Shown in pieces: positions 23,490-34,099 of a stretch of DNA of 64,000 nucleotides. The stretch's first letter is position 1. The number at the start of each line of letters is the position of its first letter. Both the position numbers and the translations under genes were made by a program. The stretch spans positions 4,172,059 through 4,236,058 of the forward strand of contig JAQFVV010006293.1 of the NCBI GenBank assembly GCA_028023455.1, read 5' to 3'. Below the pieces are notes generated by a model. The model saw only the letters and a list, made by a program, of their open reading frames with translations, made no database searches and had not been told where the DNA came from. The DNA is from Epiperipatus broadwayi (Eukaryota > Onychophora > Udeonychophora > Euonychophora > Peripatidae).

Positions 23490-24065
23490 GTCAGTACTAA
23501 TGTGGTTGGCTATCTACATTTTACTTTCCCTTTAATTTACTCTTTAAACACTGCTTTAACATCATGAAGGAATACTGGGATGACTAATTGATTAATTGAA
23601 GATTTCTTTGGAAAAATGGCGATTTACTATGGTAATATTACTCTGACTTAATTTATAAATTCAAGGTATAATCCAAAACCTTTTAATATTAATTTTCATT
23701 GATTAACAGATCTTTTTTTTTTGCAAACTTTTATTTTTTTGTTCAATTTCTTATTGGTTTTTGAAAAAAAAGTGAAGGGAGTGGAGGAGTGGAAAAGAAA
23801 TAGGAGAGAGAGATATGATAAGTTTTCCAGTTGATTTCTTATACCTCTACCTACTTACTATTGATTTACAAAATGTAGCTAAATTTCATACATACTTTCT
23901 TATTTATTTGTAATTGAAAAAATCAGTTTGGAAAATTTGATTCTTCTTTTATCTTTAGAAAATTTTAAATTTCTTTCTTCTTTGCTTTTTCAAAAGTGAG
24001 GGAAGGAGATGGAGCAATACAATCTTGATTTGCAATTTATCATCATAATATGACTACAACTTAGT
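23490..24065 (+). repeat. Dispersed repeat, copy in + orientation
   Basis: The segment from 'ggctatctacattttac' and 'ttaatttactctttaaaca' onward is the reverse complement, with divergence, of about 30470-31010. It has internal sub-repeats around 23740 and 23980 (a purine-rich run 'gtgaagggagtgg' and 'gtgagggaaggagatgg'). Confidence 0.5.
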
Positions 24066-24157
24066 TTATAAATTTAATATGTATCTAAAATCTAAATTTA
24101 TAAAGAGTTTAAAAATAAGAAAACATAAAAAAAACATTTTCATGTCCCTCTGTGCAT

Positions 24158-24196
<39 letters not shown>
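24158..24196. repeat. (CA)n(TA)n microsatellite
   Basis: Alternating CA dinucleotides pass directly into TA dinucleotides. Confidence 0.95.
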
Positions 24197-24449
24197 TGTG
24201 CCATTACAATTTAGTCATTAGCTAAATTTGTAGTAATGTGCATGAAAGAAAATGTGGAACAAAAATCATCATCACATTTTCGTATAGTAAAGGAAGCTGT
24301 AGGGCACCCAAGTTTAAACCCTACAAGATCAAGTTTTAAAAGCTTGAGACAGAAAGAGAATGGGACAGCAGTTATATTCTTTATTTGTTTGTGTGTTGAT
24401 AGAAAACTAAAAAAAAAGAGTAGTACACACATTTGGTTATTCAATGGTT

Positions 24450-25670
24450 AAATTTTTTAAATTGAGTTATAACACATATATAGGCAGTGTGTGTTATAAA
24501 AGCTATTTAGTTAGTCACTTTTAAATCACACATATTAACTTTCTTTAAAACTAACCTACACTTGCTAAATTTTAATATCTTATTCTATACTTCTATTTTT
24601 GCTTTTCTATAATTGTAATTTGGATTTAAAAGCTAAGGATTTAATTTTAAATATTAAGGTTAGAATTACTAAGCTAGCATTCAGATTATTTTAATATGTC
24701 AGTTTATATATGATTTGAATGAGAAAGTGCGTGTGTATCACATAAATATATCCACATTGATTAAATATTGAAAGAAAAAGAAAAAAATCTGTTAAATTGT
24801 TTTTTTTTACTCAACAATTTTTTATTATAAGGGTTTCATTCCAAACTTAGAGAAGATGTGAGAAGTCTAATTTTAAAAATGTCTCATCTAAGATCAAAAG
24901 AAAGAAGCTCCCATTTTTAGATGTTACAGATATATGTGAGGAAAGAGGATTAAGACAATTTTTACTTCAAAACAGGATTAGTCTGAAAAATCAAGGTAGT
25001 GTGATTTTTAAATATGTTTCCAGATAAAGTCACACTATCACTCTAATTGGGTGAGTTGACTCAAAAATAAACTATGAAAATCTGTCTGGGAAAAATCAGT
25101 GAGGAGAGACTTTTAAAAATATTGAAACTAAGGAAGCAAGCATTTTAATTCTGCAAATATCAATTTTAAAAATTATTTTAATATAAAGTTTTTTTTTGTG
25201 AAGATGAAAAACAGCATGGCAGGTTAAAATAAGTATATTTTGTCTGGGAAATCCCACTCACCCCAGAGCTAGCACATCATATAGGAAAGAAAAGATGTCT
25301 TGTCTGAAAAATATTCTACACCTTTCAACTGACCAAGAGAAATAAGATGTTTTTAAATAGAAAGAAGAAAACATTCACCTGCATTTGAAGGCGATCAGGA
25401 AAATCTACTGATAAATATTAAATCATCAAGTCCAATTAATTGTTCCAGTAACTGAGTTTAAACCCAAGAAAATTTATAAATGTGAAAACAACTGCTGTAC
25501 TTTATCCACTAAAAGAATCATGCTTGACAGGAAGAGAAGAAAAGTTAATATAATGATTTCTAAATTGTCCACTAAAGCAAATAACCTCAATAGATTCATC
25601 GTCATCAAATAATTATACACTTCAAGAAAGAGATTGTTCCAAAGTAAAACAGAAATGGTAGCTACAAAAT
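24450..25670. other. AT-rich stretch, no firm gene
   Basis: Scattered coding-like phrases, for example IYKCENNCCTLSTK at about 25465-25510, hint at a decayed gene or element. No domain can be assigned. Confidence 0.3.
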
Positions 25671-25796
25671 ATAGACATTGAACAAGATAAATTTGAATTA
25701 TTGGAAGTCACTACAAAGAATAGAACTGGTAGTATAGACATTAAACAAGATAAATTTGACTCATTGGAAGTCACTACAAAGAATAGAACTGGTAAT
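25671..25796 (+). repeat. Two tandem copies of a 63-bp unit
   Basis: Copies at 25671-25733 and 25734-25796 differ at few positions. The period is exactly 21 codons and the open frame reads IDIEQDKFELLEVTTKNRTG, then IDIKQDKFDSLEVTTKNRTG. A stop lies four codons upstream in this frame, so if coding it is an exon or a broken gene. Confidence 0.75.
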
Positions 25797-27140
25797 ATAA
25801 ATTTTTCTTTTATATATTTTCTTTATAATATCAGAGACTTAGTAAAATTTTAGCAACAGAGTGGTATATTTTTGTTTAAAGAACTTTTAAAACAACCAAG
25901 ATCAATTGAAACCCAGAATTTCTTAATAACGATAAACATAAGCTTCATTAATGATTTTATATATACTAAAATTATGATTGTCTATTAACTGAATGTTATG
26001 AAATGTTATTAATATGTAACATTTTTTTTTGTTTTTGTTATTTTGTTTTAAATAATATTTTTGTTATTATGGGGATAAAACACGCACATACATAATAATA
26101 CTTGTTGCATATATGTAATTGTGTGTGAATGTAAAACAATAGGCAATAATAAAAATATTGGAGTATTGTGTTTTAAGTTAAAGTATAGCATTTCAGACTG
26201 TAGAAGGGAGGGAGAGAAAATAATTTAAAACTTGTTCTGGAAATCTTGCTCTTTCACTTCTACTAACATTTTTTTTAACCATTTTACTTTACATGTTAGA
26301 TTATAAAGATATGTGTGCAAAAGAGAAAAGAAAAGAGTGTTTTTTTTTTTTTCAGATACTTTCTGGTGGAGTGAGAATCTTAGCAAATTTGACATCCAAT
26401 TTAATATACATTATACTAGTTATGGGAAAGGGGGAAGAATTTAAAATTAATGTTATGATTTTAAAACAGTCGATTATGATTATTGTTGTTATTGTTCATA
26501 TCAATTTTCATGTAGATATAGAAATTTTTATGTATACATTAGAAATGCAGTAATAAATGTTAATTTGTTTTATTAAACAGAGATGTATATATTTCATTAA
26601 GAGTATTTTTTTGTTTTATTAGTTGTGAACATTCATCATCAAGGTGAATATTAGCTATTTAAGTTCCAATTAGATATACTGAGATTAGCCATTAATTATT
26701 AATTTCTGAATCTAAATTTTATGATTAGGCTTAGTCCTAAAGCTGTGGTTGACCATTATCATTATCTTTATCATCATCATCATCATCATCATGTTTTAAT
26801 TAATGAGATAGATAAATGTTTAGAGGCCATAAATAAATATTGATTTCATAGTATTTAGTGATTTCTGAATAATTAGCATAACCACCATCCCATCATCTAT
26901 ATCATGCAAGGATGAGTGAATTGCCATCCTAAATTAATAATATAATCTGAGCTAGTAAAATGTATAAGATATTAAAATGCATTTATTATGTTAAGATCTA
27001 AGAAATGATTTCTGTCCAATGAATTTTATATACTCCACTTTAGTTTAAAGATGTTTTGTGTTTACCTAAATATTATTGCATACAGTGATATGGATCTAAA
27101 AGCAAAATCCTCCATTTTTATTATAAATAAAGTACCAAAA
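25797..27140. other. AT-rich stretch without recognised gene
   Basis: The 86-codon ORF at 26293-26553 has no recognisable domain and is probably chance. A short (TCA)n lies at about 26770-26790. Confidence 0.4.
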
Positions 27141-27141
27141 A

Positions 27142-27225
27142 GGGATTCAAACCTGGTACATGTGAAATGGTTATAAGATATAACTGTGTCTAGGTTCAGA
27201 TAATCTAGTGGCGCCCTGCTAGACC
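27142..27225 (-). repeat. Possible tRNA-derived SINE head
   Basis: The minus strand has GGTCTAGCAGGGCGCC (A-box-like, 27225-27210) and GGTTTGAATCCC (B-box-like, 27153-27142) about 55 bp apart. The spacing is long but acceptable for a SINE. It is less convincing than 14332-14405. Confidence 0.4.
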
Positions 27226-27611
27226 ATATTCACTTGTTATTTATTTAAATATGCACTTCACATCAAACCAAGAGATGAAAGTGAATAAAATCTACCATCT
27301 GTATACCTGAGAAGATATTTTATTGAATTACCAGTGTACTCACCCACTTGATTTCCATATACCTGAGTTATAATAGTTTGTTCTGAATAATAATTGCTTA
27401 TAGTTTGATCTACCTATATTTAGTTACAATATGATTGATAATTCAGTCTGATCTTTTGTTTAATAGCCACTACTCAGGTTAAATAATTCTTTTCTTTTTG
27501 ATATAAAATAAAAAGCTACAATTCTTTTTTGTTTATTAAGTTATAATATTTGAATATTTGACATTTTAATATAATTTTAAATTTGAATCTTATTGATCAC
27601 ATTATTAAATT

Positions 27612-27613
<2 letters not shown>

Positions 27614-27672
<59 letters not shown>
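27614..27672. repeat. (AT)n microsatellite
   Basis: About 28 uninterrupted AT dinucleotides. Confidence 0.95.
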
Positions 27673-27674
<2 letters not shown>

Positions 27675-28776
27675 TAATTAAAAAATAAACTCTATAATCT
27701 TCATTAATTATATTGTTTAAAATGCTTTTATTTGAAAAGCAACTGGCAACATTAGACTTGAGAAGGGTTCATTTAAATTGTTGTACTATTATTTTTTAAT
27801 TAAAAAATGGTACTTATATATTAGATTTGCTATGCCTTTTCACATCAATGTTATTCTGTCACTAAATTTTTAACCTTGCAATCCCATCAAATAAACTTTG
27901 TGACCTCATCTAATAATATGAACACTGGAAGTTTTGACAAACTTATGTGATAAATTTGTACACAAAAATAATAATACCTTATGAAACAGGTAGTTATAAG
28001 TTTTTGTTTCATCTCTAACAATTGAGGATAGAACAACAGCAACTTTGATGAAAGTGATTAAACAAAATGTAGAAGAGAGCTTGACATTTTACTCATATTG
28101 CTGGAAAGCATATAAAACTAAGGAATTATGATCTTCCAGCATTTTCAATTCACATTTGGCAGAATTTATATGGCAAAACTGCACAAAAGGATAACACTTT
28201 CGTTTGCATTTTGGACAATATTAAAAAAATCAGTCCACCACATTGATTCTATTTTAATAAAAGTGTATTAATTTTTTTTACATTTTGATAAAAGTTTACT
28301 AATTTCTTTTTTTAAAGAGAAAATAAATGTATTTAGATACATTTTTTGATTAAGATACTGTGCACATTATATCACATAAACACAAGCTTTAACTCTCTAT
28401 TTTGTAAATTTTGAGCCAGATATAGGTTTTTTTTTGATATGCTCATTTCGTACTTTTCTGCTATAGTTAACAGACATAGAATTCTTTCTTTCCTTTACTA
28501 TTCATTTGATAATTAATATACTTATTATTTTTGATTTGTAACTATTGTGATTAAAACTTGGCAATGCCTTAAAATGAAGTAGAAATGTTTGGAGGTCTTC
28601 TACAAAAGGACACATGATTGTTCATCATGATAATCTTCATGGTAAGATTGTTTTAATTTTAAGCATGCAAATAGATGTAGTAATAAACACATTTTTTATT
28701 TTGCTTATGTAGCATTTTTTTTTGTTAATTTTGCTTTAGTGTCCATTTTGTAATTTTCTGCCAGAGTTAATATATA

Positions 28777-29777
28777 CACCTGGGTCTCGTTTTACGCGAT
28801 AGATAGGTTCCTCAGAAAACACGCACAAATGAAATCGTGCAAAAATAGACGTAACTTACATTGAAAAAGGGGGGGGGGTGCAGTCTGTGATTTTTCAAAA
28901 TCCACGTAAAAGCAAAGCACCAACGTAAAATTACTTTAAAATTCGCGCAAAAAAAAAAATAAGGAAATAAAATATGACTAATAAAAAATTTCAAATTTGA
29001 AAAAAATTGATACAAGACAAACTTTTTTTAAACTATAATATTTAATTTTATTCAAAATAATATATTTTTATGCATAATTTACATTTTTTTATACACATTT
29101 TAATTATTATCGATATTTGCCGAAAAAACACATTCGTTTGCAAACTGAGGAAATACAACTAGTGCTAACTTCACACTCATGTTGAGTCAATGGATTTCTG
29201 GTGACAATGTAATTAATCTTTGAGATGATGACTTTATTAATTGTTTATGAACTTAGACTTACGATAATAAAAAGACATTTATTCACCACTGCTGGGAAAA
29301 ATTAAATTAAAACTAATAACTAAAAATTAAATTCTTATTTTTGTCTTTAATTTTTTAATTTTCAATTCCGTTTAAAAATCAAATTTCATTTCATTGCTAT
29401 TACTCACCTTTTAAAAATAATTTTAAAAAGCAAAAACAGAATGTGATTTAAAATGCAAAATTAACACGCACAATGTTTAAACAAATTTACATTATAATCT
29501 TGTAAAATTTAATGTGTGTATACATAAAATGTGGAAATCATGATTTTAATTTCATTATTGCATAATATCTTACTATTATAAAGCACTGAAAATATTGAAA
29601 TTACTAAGATGAAAGTTGAATTCCAATAATGTGCTATTATTTTCAATATAACGTAAGTGCACGAAATTTATTATGTAAAGTAATAGTGCATTATTGGACT
29701 TTGACTTCCAGTGAATTTCAAAATCGCGTAACTTCAAAATCATGTTAAATAAGTCCATGTAAAAACAGACCCAGGTG
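28777..29777 (-). mobile_element. TA-flanked MITE/DNA element, copy 2 (1001 bp)
   Basis: Begins CACCTGGGTCTCGTTTTACG and ends ACAGACCCAGGTG, with TA on both sides (28775-28776 and 29778-29779). Its sequence is the reverse complement of the element at 17726-18595, about 130 bp longer. The extra part lies mainly around 29100-29400. It preserves the 'tacgcgatagataggtt' end better than copy 1. It carries no transposase. Confidence 0.85.
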
Positions 29778-29922
29778 TATAGTATTTTTTAATTTTAAAT
29801 AAAATTTGGGATTTTTATTTAGTATTGTAATGTATTTTTATTATTTTTGCATACAAATTTATACTTTTCATTTTATTAAAAATGTACTTTTTTAGATTTA
29901 CATATTAGTCCGGTATGTTATG

Positions 29923-30138
29923 GATTAGAACTGCTGTGACATTTTACATATGCATCAGTCTATCAATAACTTTCTAAATTTTTCGAAAATGTCATGAAAT
30001 AACATGTACTCATCATTCATTTTAAAAATTTATCACATAAGTTTTCCTGAAGTTCCAGGGTACACATTTGACAAGATTGTGAGATTAGAAAGTTATCATT
30101 GACTAATATGTAGGTAGAATGTCACAGCAGGTCTAATA
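29923..30138. repeat. Fold-back element with 54-bp arms
   Basis: The left arm begins 'gattagaactgctgtgac' (29923-29976); the right arm ends 'gtcacagcaggtctaat' (30085-30138). Both arms meet at 'taactttctaa' and its complement. About 108 bp of loop holds no ORF. It could be a small MITE. Confidence 0.6.
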
Positions 30139-30469
30139 TATAAGTATCAAAAAACTAAAAAAAACCCTCCTTACATACTTCATTTGCAGGTAACCTTGGA
30201 TTGGTCATTTATAATGGAGAAAAGAAAAGTAACGGGGACTTAAGAGTGATTTTGCATTGTCTATTCACACTGCGAATAAATCATCCAATTTAAAATGAAT
30301 GTGCCAATGATGCTGTTGATTTTTTGTTATTTTTTATTTTTGTAAAGACACAAAGTAAACAACTATAGGGTTGATGGGGGCAATATTTTAAACTTATTTT
30401 TGTTAATCTATTATTATTGTTTCAAAGTCAGTCAGTTCATTTTGATTTCAAGAATCTGATTTGATTTGT

Positions 30470-31010
30470 AGGTTGTAGTAAATGTAGATAACAATTATTG
30501 TTTTCACCAAAATCAATAACAGAATTCATAACCCTCTTTCTTCCCTCTTTCACCTTTTAAAAAGCCAATAAGAAATAAATAAATTTAAAATTGTTTAATG
30601 ACAAATAAGAAAAATTCCAAAATAAATTTGTCAATTACAGATCAAAAGAGATTGTTAGAAATTCTACATCAGTTAATTTTGTAAGTTAATATTAAATAGT
30701 ATTAAGACATTGAGAAATTCAAAGAAATTTTGAAAGCTTCTAATTGACTTTTTCATCCCTCTCTCTCACTCTCTCTCCCCCATTTTTTTAAAACCAAAAA
30801 AGAAATTGAAAAGATAAATAAAAGTAAAAGTTTGCAAAAAAAAAAAAAAAGACCTGTCAATAAAAATAATAGATTTTAGGTACCACTTTAAATTTATAAA
30901 TTATGATAATAATTAATCATTCCAGTTTTTTTCATGACATCAAAACAGTATTTAAAAGTAAATTAAAGACAAAATGGAAATGTAGATAGTCAACTAAATT
31001 GGTACCAAGA
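30470..31010 (-). repeat. Dispersed repeat, copy in - orientation
   Basis: Diverged reverse complement of 23490-24065. For example 'tgtagatagtcaac' and 'aagtaaattaaagac' here correspond to the start of the + copy. Function unknown. Confidence 0.5.
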
Positions 31011-31063
31011 CTGTCTAAGTTGGCATCATAATCTATAGAACATAAACTATGTAACTTTACATT

Positions 31064-31424
31064 TGTTATATATAGAGTAAGTTAAAAACAAACTCTTATG
31101 AAGCTTCAAAAATACCCTCAACCTCAGACCGCGGTTTCTGCCTCTAGCGTGAGGTGCTAGGGAATAAAAATACTAGAACTAGTCCAGCATTTTATCAATG
31201 CCTAACTATTGAGAAGAAAATCTGAAACTTTCAGACATTTAAATGTCCAAAAATCCAGCTATCTAACTCAAATAGCCGTATGACGTTAGAGGCAGAAACC
31301 GCGGTCTGAGGTTGAGGGTATTTTTGAAGCTTCATAAGAGTTTGTTTTTAACTTACTCTATATATAACATTTGTAAATAGGAGTTTATTAAAATTAGGTC
31401 ATCTGACTTGATTTTTTATCAATT
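31064..31424. mobile_element. Short fold-back hammerhead-derived element
   Basis: A direct part (to about 31279) is followed by an inverted part (31280-31424). Both contain the same hammerhead-derived strand, so the insert is a fold-back. The flanking direct repeats TAACTTTACATT (31052-31063 and 31425-31436) mark one insertion. The unit matches the family at 47333-48061, sharing 'atccagctatctaact', 'aaaaaatcaagtcagatg' and 'taattttaataaa'. It is smaller than one tandem pair, so it is probably a truncated copy. Confidence 0.75.
31115..31162 (-). ncRNA. Degenerate hammerhead ribozyme (core deleted)
   Basis: Minus strand: CCCU, AGC, ACCUCA, then directly CGCUAGAGGCA, GAAAC, CGCG, GUC, UGAGGU, UG, AGGG. 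Stem I pairs perfectly (ACCUCA with UGAGGU, CCCU with AGGG), and GAAA and GUC remain, but the CUGA of the core is missing. It cannot be catalytic as it stands. An inverted half copy (TGACG ... GAAAC ... GTC) lies at 31280-31318. Confidence 0.7.
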
Positions 31425-31499
31425 TAACTTTACATTATAATGATATAATTAAAGATTTTGCAAAACTTTATTTTATCACTATCTAATAAATAGTTAATT

Positions 31500-32600
31500 A
31501 TTTTTATAAATATTTAAAAAAAAAAAATAGAATTTATCAAACATAAGTGGTGCATGGAATAGAAAAACAAGGTTCTCTATTTCTAATTGGATATTAAATA
31601 ATAACAACTTTTGCTTCTTTATATATTGTACTAAAGTTGGCATAAAATATATATTTTTCTACTTTGGTATTCTTTTGCTATACACAACAAAATAAATAAA
31701 GAAATAACTGTGTGTAAATTATTTTAAAATTCAATGAAGTTAATGTAACATTCTTAGTGGTAAAGGATAGATGAATAAAATACTTTTCTTTGATTAACCA
31801 AATTGAACTTTTTTTAACTTTTCTGGATGGGAATAAATCAATAATTTTGAATGTACATTGGATTCAGCCTAAATTATTGAGAGTAAATTCAGCCCATTAA
31901 AAAATAATAGTTTTAAGTTCGATTTTTGCTTAAAGTTAAGATTCCCATAATAGCACAATTTGTAGATGTATAAAATATTTTCATCATAAAAAGGATTGCA
32001 ATTCAGAATATCACAAAATTAATTTTATAATTCTAATTAAAACATCTACACAAGCATTTATAAATCAATATTAGATAAATAGTTGGGTTACTTGTGGATT
32101 GATTACTTAAGTTTATTTGAAAAATTATTTGCTACCTAAAACAGTTCTCACTTCAATTCACATTTGAACATCATATCAAGGAAATAAAGCAAAAAGCATC
32201 AACATCTTTATTCAAGACAAAATTAAGCATTAAATGAAAAAAAAAAACATGTTAGCAGAGGCTTTGTGATGATAAGATTAAGGTAATTTGTAATTTGGCA
32301 CACAGTCAGGGATACTTTTGAAGATGTCAAAACTCTATAGTTTTGTTATGCAATATTCTTTTTAACCAATTGAGATATATTCACTCATTCTATGGATTAC
32401 AAGTTTTTTCTGGATTCATCTCATCTAAAATATAACTCTCATCCCAACATCGATATTCATATTTGAGTACTGGGAACAAATAACTCCTATATGATAAAAC
32501 TGTTAAATAAAGTAAGTATTATGTTTTCCAATTCAATAAATTAGTTATTTTGTTGAAATTTACTAAATTAGATAAAGAAATAGTTATATTATTATTAAAA
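31500..32600. other. AT-rich stretch without recognised gene
   Basis: Nothing recognised beyond poly-A and poly-T runs. Confidence 0.4.
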
Positions 32601-32639
32601 AATTAATATGCATTCTTCTGTCAATAATGGTTTAATTAG

Positions 32640-34070
32640 GACTTCTTCTTTAAGTAACTACCAATTATTGACTGTGCCTAAATTAGGGCTTAAATTTGTT
32701 ATGAGTCTGATTTTTAAACCTGTATGTTACTTGCACAAATAACTTTATATATCACAGGGAAGGTACAGTTTCTCATTATTAACTACCTGTAATAGTGAAT
32801 CTTGTTAACTTGCAGATATGTAATAATTAATAATATAGCAATTTATATATTTGGAAAATTATGGAAGAACCTTCTCTTTACATGTGCTAAAAATGAACAC
32901 ACAGCCTCCCATAAATTATTGTTGTAAATACCATAGGTGGTCCATTTATGGTTAGAGCTTATATTCTTTAAATAATCTAACAATTATTGACTGTTTCTAA
33001 ATTAGGGTTAACTACACAACAAAATATGGGTAGACTTTGTTGGTTTCAAATCAAAGTACATTGATATGTTACTGATACCATCAAAAAAGTTTAAGTATAA
33101 AGTGCAGGTTCTGGTTTAGGCACATTTCTAAAAAAGATAATAAGATAAACAATTGATGTTTTAAACTGGATTTCAAAAGATTGCAAAATCTGCATATTAT
33201 TTGCAAAAGTTCAGTCTATATATCACAGGATAGAGAAAATTTCTCAAATTTAACTACTTGCAACAATAAATCTTATTATATATATATGTGTGTGTGTGTA
33301 AAAACTTTAATATTTGTGTTAATATTAAGAATACACACGCAAAAATAATAAAAATATATAATTCGACTATATATAAATAAATCAAATCAAATAAATAAAT
33401 GACAAACTTTTATTGATTTCTTCTAGCGCTTTCAAAGGTATAATCTTCATTTTCAAGAAGTACAATATTCCTTCATTTTCACGAAGTGCAAATATGCAAA
33501 ATAGGACAGATTAAATATGAAAATATGGATGGGAAAATTTAAACTTGCCATTTCTTAGATATGGCGTAAAAATTAAGGAATATTGTACTTCTTGAAAATT
33601 AAGATATATACCTTTGAAAGCGTTAGCAGAAATCAATAAAAGTTTGTCATTTATTTATTTGATTTGATTTATTTATATATAGTCGAATTATATATTTTTA
33701 TTATTTTTGCGTGTGTATTCTTAATATTAACACAAATATTAAAGCTTTTACAAATATATTCTAACACATGGTTGAACATTATATATATATAATTAATAAA
33801 ATAGTGATTTTGTATATAAGTAAAGGTGTTGAAAGAACTACTTTTCATAATGATGGTAGAATGCATGTCAATTTTCTAGTGCATATGTGAAAAATAGTTT
33901 CTTTAACAATTTTGCATATATATAGATGGTTATATTAATAATTATTACATAAATATATACTAATAAGACTCAGTGTCACAGGTAGTTAATAATGAGAAAC
34001 TTTCTCTTTTCTGAGATTTATAAACTGAACTTGTGCAAGTAATATGCATATTGCTGTGTATTGATTGGTT
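32640..34070. repeat. Partial tandem and inverted copies of an unknown repeat
   Basis: 'caattattgactgt' with 'ctaaattagggctt' (32663-32690) recurs at 32982-33010. 'tatatcacaggga' followed by 'tttctcattattaacta' (32750-32785) recurs diverged at about 33222-33255 and inverted at about 33975-34020. The fold-back at 33297-33752 sits between the second and third copies. Confidence 0.45.
33297..33752. mobile_element. Fold-back element with long near-perfect arms (456 bp)
   Basis: Arms of about 170-190 bp run from 'tgtaaaaactttaatat' and, inverted, from 'atattaaagcttttaca'. They stay aligned through 'aatacacacgcaaaaata', 'caaacttttattgattt' and 'gcgctttcaaaggtat' to 'gtacaatattcctt'. The central 80 bp are unique. 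No ORF. Probably a MITE or a snap-back copy of a retroelement end. Confidence 0.75.
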
Positions 34071-34099
34071 TGTGAGATAAATAAAGTTACATGTATTGT

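Noticed and set aside
24211-24451. Overlapping 71-77 codon ORFs on opposite strands
   Set aside because: Neither shows a domain, splice context or repeat identity; they are probably chance.
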